A stretch of DNA of 64,000 nt from Marsupella aquatica (Eukaryota > Marchantiophyta). The translations under genes and the position numbers were made by a program. Positions 58,127 through 64,000 of the stretch are shown here, piece after piece. The stretch's first letter is position 1. Each line of letters begins with the position of its first letter. The notes beneath the pieces were generated by a model that saw only the letters and a program-made list of their open reading frames with translations, ran no database searches and had not been told where the DNA came from. The DNA is taken from NCBI GenBank assembly GCA_973895155.1, contig OZ316891.1, forward strand, positions 5,332,001 to 5,396,000. Direction: 5' to 3'.

Positions 58127-58552
58127 GTCTAATCCGTCCTATACAATGGCCTGCTGGATTCTGATAACGCAAACCAAATCAAGAAGCTACCTGGTCACTT
58201 GAGTAAAAGCTGGAATTTCTACACAGCCCCAACTACTACTCCAAAGAAGCTCGTGGGGAAGAGTAGAATTTCTGCCAAGTGAGAAGAACTAAAAAGGCAT
58301 CGAGCTGCAAACGCATGAGAGAGAAATGAACTACAAAGGCATGTGAGGGGAACAAGGAACAGGCGCACGCGACAAAGCTCCCGGTAGAAACCAAGTCACC
58401 GTCGTCTGGAGCCGGTAGGCCGTCACGTGAAAACCTGTTGTTTGAGGGTGAGGAACGACCATGGAACCCTGGAGGGCTAATGGGAGAGATCTCCAATCAG
58501 GGGGCGTACGGAAAGGGGTTTCATAAGCCCGAGGGCGAATGGAACACAGTCC
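58127..58552. other. Harbinger 5' flank of transposase and right terminus
   Basis: Promoter side of the transposase gene, no obvious TATA box recognised; ends with the terminal inverted repeat at 58533-58552. Confidence 0.5.
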
Positions 58553-58555
58553 TTA

Positions 58556-59344
58556 TGTTGAGTTTTCTTTTCAGTGAAGGTGAACTTTGAGAGGCAAATG
58601 GGGTAATAGATCCTTTCATCTGTAAAGAGCAATATCCGCATTGCAATTATTGGAGTCAAGGATAACAAGTGGGGATTAGCAGCAGAGGAAGAGAAAATAG
58701 TCAAAAGCGGGGTTTGAAATTAAAACTGCTTTACGGTAGTTGGCCCTCATATGTATACATCCTCAACTAACCATGGTTAAATGCTACCATAACCTGATTT
58801 AAAAGAAATTAACCATGGTTAGAAACTGTGGTTACAAGTCAACTGCGCAGTTTTCCTCATTTTTACACAGAATGTAATTTTACCGACTGAGACGGACTGC
58901 ACAATGCGGAGGTCCATCTAAGATCCAAATTTGCTAGACACAGTCCAAATTTCCGCAAGTTGTATCGGGATATGGATGCATTAGGGGAAAAAAATAGATT
59001 TCTCAAAATCAGAACTTCCCGGTAGGTCGGACACGGTGTTCCTTATTAGTGGTTGCCATACCTTGAAGTATTAAAGGGCTAATTTGTGTTGTAAATGCCA
59101 CATGTCATGTTCTGAGTGCATTAGGATGGGATCGATCCACGCCTGCGGAAACGTCTTACTGTAAACAAGAGAAGGCCTTGGTGATTATTGGCTACCAAGG
59201 TTTGTGCCATTTCTTGTGCCATTTCTTGTGCCATTTCTTACGGAGTTCAGGAAAGAAAGTTAAGGCCTCAACCCATACTTGCTATCAACTTTCACACCCG
59301 CAAAAGGAACAGACTGACGACTACTAATGCTTGGCCCTCACTAG
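58556..59344. other. Unit B upstream region of repeat gene B
   Basis: Collinear with about 35832-36614 of unit A, including both TTAACCATGGTTA-type palindromes at about 58771-58822 and a short GTGCCATTTCTT tandem (three copies here, two in unit A, near 59205-59237). No gene. Confidence 0.65.
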
Positions 59345-59353
59345 TATATAAGG
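59345..59353 (+). promoter_or_regulatory. TATA box of repeat-protein gene B
   Basis: TATATAAGG, in the position equivalent to 36615-36625 of unit A. Two bases shorter than the A copy. Confidence 0.55.
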
Positions 59354-59404
59354 TGGCTGCCTGGCCTCTCTTTCTCACAATCCAGTCGATTAACGCCCTT
59401 CGAG

Positions 59405-59702
59405 CTCGTTGCTTTCATCTGGTCCGCATTTCCCGGCGGCTGCCCCACTTCTGCCGAATTGCTATCATCTGCATTGCGTTGTGTCTGCGTTGTTCGTGGG
59501 TTCCTGGACTGCTTTCATCTGGTCGGCATCTCCCGGCTGCTGCCCCACTTCTGGCGAGGTCCTTTCATCTGCATTACGTTGTTTCTGCGTTGTTCGTGAG
59601 TTCCTGGACTGGTTTCATCTGGTCGGCATCTCCCGGCTGCTGGCGAATTGCTTTCATCTGCATTACGTTGTTTGTGCGTTGTTCGTGAGTTCCTGGATTG
59701 GA
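59405..59702 (+). repeat. Leader tandem repeat, ~100 bp x 3 (copy B)
   Basis: Same three-unit leader repeat as in unit A. Units start at about 59411, 59510 and 59610, and the third is shortened (GGCTGCTGGCGAATTGC). Conservation of three copies in both units means the array predates the duplication. Confidence 0.8.
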
Positions 59703-59884
59703 AAGTTAGTCTGTTGTAGTCATCATCCTGTTGTAGCTCTTCTGTATATCTTCTCCGACTGATCTACAAGGACAGGACCAGGCTTAGAAAGACCAAGAGA
59801 GACAGCGTGGTCTGTGCATCGGTCCGTTTCTATTCCAATTAAGTTTACATTTTGGGTGCCGATAGAAGCTGTACAGCTCGCGCA

Positions 59885-62836
59885 ATGGATACCAAGCATC
59901 TCAGTCATGTTCTGGATACTAATGTGCACGAGAGTGATGGCGGTGACCAAGTTGCTTTCAATAAGGAGAAATGGCAGGCTGTCACCAACGTGAGGGAGGA
60001 AAAACAGCGAAAAACCAAATTGAAGTCTTCCGCACCAGACGCGGGTGTAGACGATGAGGAGGCTGCTCGTCCAACTGGAGACGACAATGCTGGAGAGGTA
60101 GATGGGTGTAAGGTAGATCCGTTACTCCAGAACAGGAAAGAGCAGCCTATCGTGAATGAGGAGGTTGCTGCTTGCGACGAAGCTGCTCACCCAAGTGCAG
60201 ACGAGAATGCTGGTACTGGTGTAGAGGTAGCCGAGGATGATTTGACTTCCAATTCTCTCGTCGTGCTCCAGAGCACCGCTGAAAACAGGAAGGCGGAAGC
60301 GTCGGTGAATCAGGAGGTTGCTGCTGGTGACGAGGCTACTCGTCCAAGTGGAGAAGAGAATGCTGGTGCGGGTGTAGACGTAGGGGAGGATAAGAGGGCA
60401 ATCACTTTGACTCCGAATTCTTGCGTAGTGCTCCAGAGGAACGCCGAAAACAGGATGCCTCAACCAATAGTGAATCAGGAGGTTGCAGCTGGTGACGAGG
60501 CTGCTTATGCAAGTGCAGACGAGAAGGTTGCAGCTGGTGACGAGGCTGCTTATGCAAGTGCAGACGAGCACGCTGGTGCGGGTGGAGAGGGAGTGGAGGA
60601 TAAGAGGACAACTACTTTGACTCGTAGTTATTGCAAAGTGCTCCAGAGCAAGGCCGAAAGCAGGAAAGTGCAACCGATAGTGAATCAGAAGATTGCTGCT
60701 GGTGACGAGGCTGCTCGTCCAAGTGCAGACGGGAATGCTGGTGCCGATTCAAATCGATCAAATCCAAGTGAGGACGAGAATGCAAGAAAGGTAGATGGGT
60801 TTGAGGTAGTAGATGGGTTTGAGGTAAATACGCTGCTGCAGAAGCCAAACACGGAGAAGGTGGTCACCAACGCGAAGCAGGGAGATGCAGCACCAGATGC
60901 GGGTGTAGAGGCAATCGATATCAAGCATGGCAATCATGTTGTGGCTATCAATGCTAATGGGAGTGATGGTGGTGACCAAGATGTTGCTATCAGTAAGGAG
61001 GGATGGCAGACAGTCACGAATGTGAAGAAGCCAAAACAGCAAGAAGCAAAACTGAATTCTGCAGGTGCGGGTGTTGATAATAATTGGGGAATTAGTTTGA
61101 CTACAAATTCTTTTGTACTGCTCCAAAGCTATGCTCCAAACGAGGCTGCTCACTCAAGTGGAGACGAGAACACAGCGAAAGTGGTCACCAACGCGAAGAA
61201 ACGAAGACTGCGAAAAGCAAAACTGGCTCGGCGTGTAGAGGTAGCGGAGGAGAAGGGGGCAATTAGTTTGACTCCGAATTCTTGCGCAGTGCTCCAAAGC
61301 AATACAGAAAACACTAGGACGCAACTTATGGTGACTCCGGACGTAGCTGATGGTGGAGAGGCTGCTCATTCAAGTGGAGACGACAACACAGAGAACGTCA
61401 TCGCAGTGCCCCAAAGCAATGCTGAAAACACTAGGACGCAACTTATGGTGACACTGGACGCAGCTGATGGTGGAGAGGCTGCTCATTCAAGTGGAGGCGA
61501 GAACACAGAGAACGTGGTCACCAACGCGAAGAAACGAAGACTGCGAAAAGCAAAACTGGCTCGGCGTTTAGAGGTAGCGGAGGCGAAGGGGGCAATTAGT
61601 TTGAGTCCGAATTCTTGCGTAGTGCCCCAAAGCAATGCTGAAAACATTAAGACGCAACTTATGGTGATTCCGGACCTAGCTGATGGTGGAGAGGCTGCTC
61701 ATTCAAGTGGAGACGACAACACAGAGAACTTGGTCACCAGCGCGAAGAAACAAAGACTGCGAAAAGCAAAACTGGCTCGGCGTTTAGAGGTAGCGGAGGA
61801 GAAGGGGGCAATTAGTTTGAGTCCGAATTCTTGCGTAGAGCCCCAAAGCAATGCTGAAGACAGTAAGACGCAACTTATGGTGACTCCGGACGTAGCTGAT
61901 GGTGGAGAGGCTGCTCATTCAAGTGGGGACTCAAGTGCTGAAGTTGTGGACGGGTTTCAGGTGAATGGGAAGCCAAGCACGGAGAAGGTAGTCACTAACG
62001 CGAAGAAACGAAGACAGCGAAAAACAAAATTAGAGTCTGCCGCACCAGGTGCGGGTGTCGAGGTCGCACCAGGTGCTGGTGTAGAAGTAACAGAGGATAA
62101 GGGGGGAATTAGTTTGAGTCCGAATTCTTGCGTAGTGTCCCAAAGCAATGCTGAAAACAGGAAGACGCAACTTATGGTGACTCCGGACTTAGCTGATGGT
62201 GAAGAGGCTGCTCATTCAAGTGCGGACCCAAGTGCTGGAGAGGTAGACGGGTTTCAGGTGAATGGGAAGCCAAGCACGGAGAAGGTGGTCACTAATGCGA
62301 AGAAACGAAGACAGCGAAAATCAAAAGTAAAGTCTGCCACACCAGGTGCCGGTGTTGAGGTAACACAGGATAAGAGGAAAATGGATTTGAACTTCAGCCT
62401 GATCAAGCGGGCTTACTCTGGCCTCGTAAAGCTTTATTTTGACCTTACTAGGCCGGTTTCCAGGATGGTTGTTAGGGCGTTTGAATTGCGGTTGAGAGAA
62501 GCGGAGCGAATGGTAGAGCTCAGAGCAGACCAGCAAGAGTTGGACCGGGAACTGGAGGAGCTGCCTGCAGAGATTCCAGTTTTTTACCCCACTTTTTGTC
62601 CTTCCGAGGGACTGAGCGAAGCCCAAGTGAGTGCTTTACGACGACGGATTAATTGTGGAGGGCGTAATGACAGGGAAACGGAAAGACAGTGTCCAATATG
62701 TAATGACGAGTTTTTCCAGGGGCAGAGTACAGCCAGGCTCCCTGTTTATCAAGTGGTACACCTTGACTGTGTACCCCTTGGCTCACAAAGCATGACCCAT
62801 GTCCATAGTGTAGGGCAGAATGACATAGTCATCTGA
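59885..62836 (+). CDS. Repeat-rich protein with degenerate C-terminal RING-H2 finger, copy B (983 aa)
   Basis: Paralogue of the gene at 37163-39340, ATG at 59885. It has the same architecture: acidic/basic repeats, then the conserved helical region (FSLIKRAYSGLVKLYFDL) and the broken RING (CPICNDEF, LPVYQVVHLDC). It is 258 residues longer, mainly because a 72-codon unit (VTNAKKRRLRKAKLARRLEV ... PNSCVVPQSNAEN) is amplified in tandem at about 61190-61920; copy A has one such unit. All gains and losses keep the frame. The C-run frameshift at 62774-62777 and the downstream TAG at 62806-62808 are identical to copy A, so they predate the duplication. The open frame over nearly 3 kb argues against free decay. 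Confidence 0.65.
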   Translation: MDTKHLSHVLDTNVHESDGGDQVAFNKEKWQAVTNVREEKQRKTKLKSSAPDAGVDDEEAARPTGDDNAGEVDGCKVDPLLQNRKEQPIVNEEVAACDEAAHPSADENAGTGVEVAEDDLTSNSLVVLQSTAENRKAEASVNQEVAAGDEATRPSGEENAGAGVDVGEDKRAITLTPNSCVVLQRNAENRMPQPIVNQEVAAGDEAAYASADEKVAAGDEAAYASADEHAGAGGEGVEDKRTTTLTRSYCKVLQSKAESRKVQPIVNQKIAAGDEAARPSADGNAGADSNRSNPSEDENARKVDGFEVVDGFEVNTLLQKPNTEKVVTNAKQGDAAPDAGVEAIDIKHGNHVVAINANGSDGGDQDVAISKEGWQTVTNVKKPKQQEAKLNSAGAGVDNNWGISLTTNSFVLLQSYAPNEAAHSSGDENTAKVVTNAKKRRLRKAKLARRVEVAEEKGAISLTPNSCAVLQSNTENTRTQLMVTPDVADGGEAAHSSGDDNTENVIAVPQSNAENTRTQLMVTLDAADGGEAAHSSGGENTENVVTNAKKRRLRKAKLARRLEVAEAKGAISLSPNSCVVPQSNAENIKTQLMVIPDLADGGEAAHSSGDDNTENLVTSAKKQRLRKAKLARRLEVAEEKGAISLSPNSCVEPQSNAEDSKTQLMVTPDVADGGEAAHSSGDSSAEVVDGFQVNGKPSTEKVVTNAKKRRQRKTKLESAAPGAGVEVAPGAGVEVTEDKGGISLSPNSCVVSQSNAENRKTQLMVTPDLADGEEAAHSSADPSAGEVDGFQVNGKPSTEKVVTNAKKRRQRKSKVKSATPGAGVEVTQDKRKMDLNFSLIKRAYSGLVKLYFDLTRPVSRMVVRAFELRLREAERMVELRADQQELDRELEELPAEIPVFYPTFCPSEGLSEAQVSALRRRINCGGRNDRETERQCPICNDEFFQGQSTARLPVYQVVHLDCVPLGSQSMTHVHSVGQNDIVI
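61190..61920 (+). repeat. In-frame 216-bp tandem amplification within repeat gene B
   Basis: Copies of GACTGCGAAAAGCAAAACTG occur at about 61206, 61539 and 61755. The last two units are 216 bp (72 codons) apart; the first spacing is about 333 bp and contains an additional partial unit. Copy A has a single unit near 38566. Confidence 0.7.
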
Positions 62837-63599
62837 AACTAGAGGAGTAGTCTACAAACTGGCGTGTCAAGTTGAAATGCTAGAGCTCCTTTAGTGTTGC
62901 CATGATGCCCAGCTTCTCAGAGTATCACTGTTTAAACAGGTTTAGGATTCTACTAGCTTGGGACCAGCGGATAGGAAAACTAGCTAGCTTCGATCTTTAG
63001 GTGCATAGTTTTCTTTTTGATTAATTTGTCGTTGTGTTGTGTATGTTTGTGGTTGCGACCATGTGGTGAATCAGAATAATACCCATTGTCGTGGAGCCTT
63101 GTTCACTATTTCAAAGCTAACACAAATGCACTATTTCAAAGCTAACACAAATGAATGAATTCTTTAGATTTCAGACTGATTTTGATTTAATTAATTTATG
63201 TACATGTAGCAATGAGATGCTTTGTGTTGACAGTCACGAGACTCCGGAGACGGTCACCATCCCTATATATAGGACTCGTGAATTTGCGTATAATATTATA
63301 TATTAGACTTGGAGTACACTACGGACATAGATCAGATCTGTTCACAGTCCTTTCAGAAACAACGACTCAAAGTGTAGAGATCGAGCTGTTTGATGCCAGT
63401 TGTTTTGTTTCACATCAAAGAACACCAACAAGAGCTAAAGCCTAGTTTCCAGACGTAGAATTGTTTGTCCTGTTCAAACGTTTTACAAGAAACGAATGCA
63501 TAGATAGTGCGAATGGTAGTTCTCTGAGAGATCGATCTCTTTATTATAGACTGGTAGCCGATAAATCTCATAGTAAGGACTGATGTTAATAGGGCTTTT
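62837..63599. other. 3' flank of repeat gene B
   Basis: Collinear with 39341-40129 of unit A. The direct repeat TATTTCAAAGCTAACACAAA occurs at about 63101 and 63133. No gene. Confidence 0.55.
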
Positions 63600-64000
63600 G
63601 CACAGAGCTGTGGCGGGACCTCAACAATGTTGTGCTTGTTGTCAAAGTAATCGATCAGTATGACCGCCATAATTCTGTCCATATGGTATTCTAAGAACTA
63701 ATTTGCCTCTGCATTCTCAGGGGTAACGACGTTCACGCCACAATTTGATCTTCAACCGTACCCTCTTACTATTTCGTCTTGGGCTTTGTGTGGATACATG
63801 CTCGAGATAGTCGTGATCTCGCTCTCCATACTAGCTTTTTCCTGTTGGTCGATCAATATGCCCCTTGCCAAGCTGATGAGGTGGCCGCACTCCTTGTTGT
63901 GAAGAACTTCTCATACAGGAAAGCCCTTGCCTGGGCTGGCATGACAGGTTGGTGACTTTCGTTGGATCCACTGCGAACTCTTAAGGGGTCAGACGCCATG
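63600..64000 (-). pseudogene. Prolyl 4-hydroxylase pseudogene, copy B (cut by window edge)
   Basis: Minus-strand equivalent of the fragment at 40130-40668. DPTKVTNLS, PRQG/AFLYEKFF-like, KECGHLISLARGIL and DYFDNKHNIVEV can be read in different phases between 63990 and 63620. More indels than copy A break it. The signal-anchor part would lie beyond the window. Confidence 0.5.

Larger units (their letters stand above)
51869..58552. mobile_element. PIF/Harbinger DNA transposon (6684 bp) with nested MITE
   Basis: Terminal inverted repeats GGGCTGTGTTCCATTCGCCC (51869-51888) and, on the other end, the complement with one mismatch (58533-58552), flanked by the 3-bp target duplication TTA (51866-51868 and 58553-58555) expected for this superfamily. 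It carries a convergent gene pair: a Myb/SANT-like protein on + and a DDE transposase on minus. The empty site is visible in unit A near 35828. A second MITE sits inside the Myb/SANT-like gene. Confidence 0.95.
43010..64000. repeat. Segmental duplication unit B (insertion-laden, continues past window)
   Basis: Direct repeat of unit A. Excluding a 292-bp MITE, a 6280-bp copia element and a 6684-bp Harbinger element with their TSDs, about 7.7 kb remains. That is unit A plus about 0.77 kb of extra gene repeats and about 1.0 kb of sequence at 43707-44717 absent from unit A. Collinearity reaches the window edge. Confidence 0.9.

Overview
This is nuclear DNA of a land plant or close streptophyte relative. 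The evidence is a 19-exon GH35 beta-galactosidase with a C-terminal SUEL lectin domain, GT-AG introns of 108-1121 bp, and plant-type copia, gypsy-like, CACTA, PIF/Harbinger and MITE elements. The mix of families (including a DUF7869-type element) would fit a non-seed plant, but the species cannot be fixed from sequence alone. I recognise no tRNA, rRNA or CRISPR.

Layout. 0-2.7 kb: an ~0.8 kb inverted duplication carrying the 3' end of a small membrane-anchored protein gene twice. 2.7-3.8 kb: a TTGCGA/TCGCAA-rich segment and a polypurine tract. 4.0-8.1 kb, minus strand: remains of a CACTA transposase C-terminus (DUF4216) and a broken DUF7869-type transposon protein. 8.2-8.9 kb: a ~59-bp minisatellite built on ATACCGGTAT. 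10.0-10.6 kb: a lone ORF resembling the C-terminal OB fold of RPA1. 11.8-20 kb: a decayed gypsy-like gag-protease retroelement without reverse transcriptase, preceded by large extra coding regions (mobile-domain-like and coiled coil). 20.8-21.2 kb: a probable terminal exon on the minus strand. 21.8-29.8 kb: the apparently intact beta-galactosidase gene, the best host gene here. 29.8-34.1 kb: mostly empty intergenic DNA.

34.5-64 kb is a direct segmental duplication. Unit A (about 34.5-40.6 kb, perhaps further) and unit B (about 43.0-64 kb, running off the window) each carry the same TATA box, a ~100-bp x3 leader repeat, a repeat-rich gene ending in a degenerate RING-H2 finger (725 and 983 aa), and a prolyl-4-hydroxylase fragment on the opposite strand. 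Unit B is longer because it received a 292-bp MITE (8-bp TSD), a full-length copia element (44876-51155, TSD CAAAT) and a 6.68-kb PIF/Harbinger element (51869-58552, TSD TTA). The Harbinger element itself carries a 665-bp MITE (8-bp TSD) inserted in the coding sequence of its Myb/SANT-like partner protein. Unit A preserves the empty sites, so the insertion history can be read directly.

Decay pattern. Differences between the copia LTRs are all transitions (13 of 13 counted by eye). Several nonsense codons in the retroelements sit where Gln or Trp is expected, three zinc knuckles have Tyr for the second Cys, and the copia integrase has Lys for the catalytic Glu. All are consistent with C:G to T:A decay.
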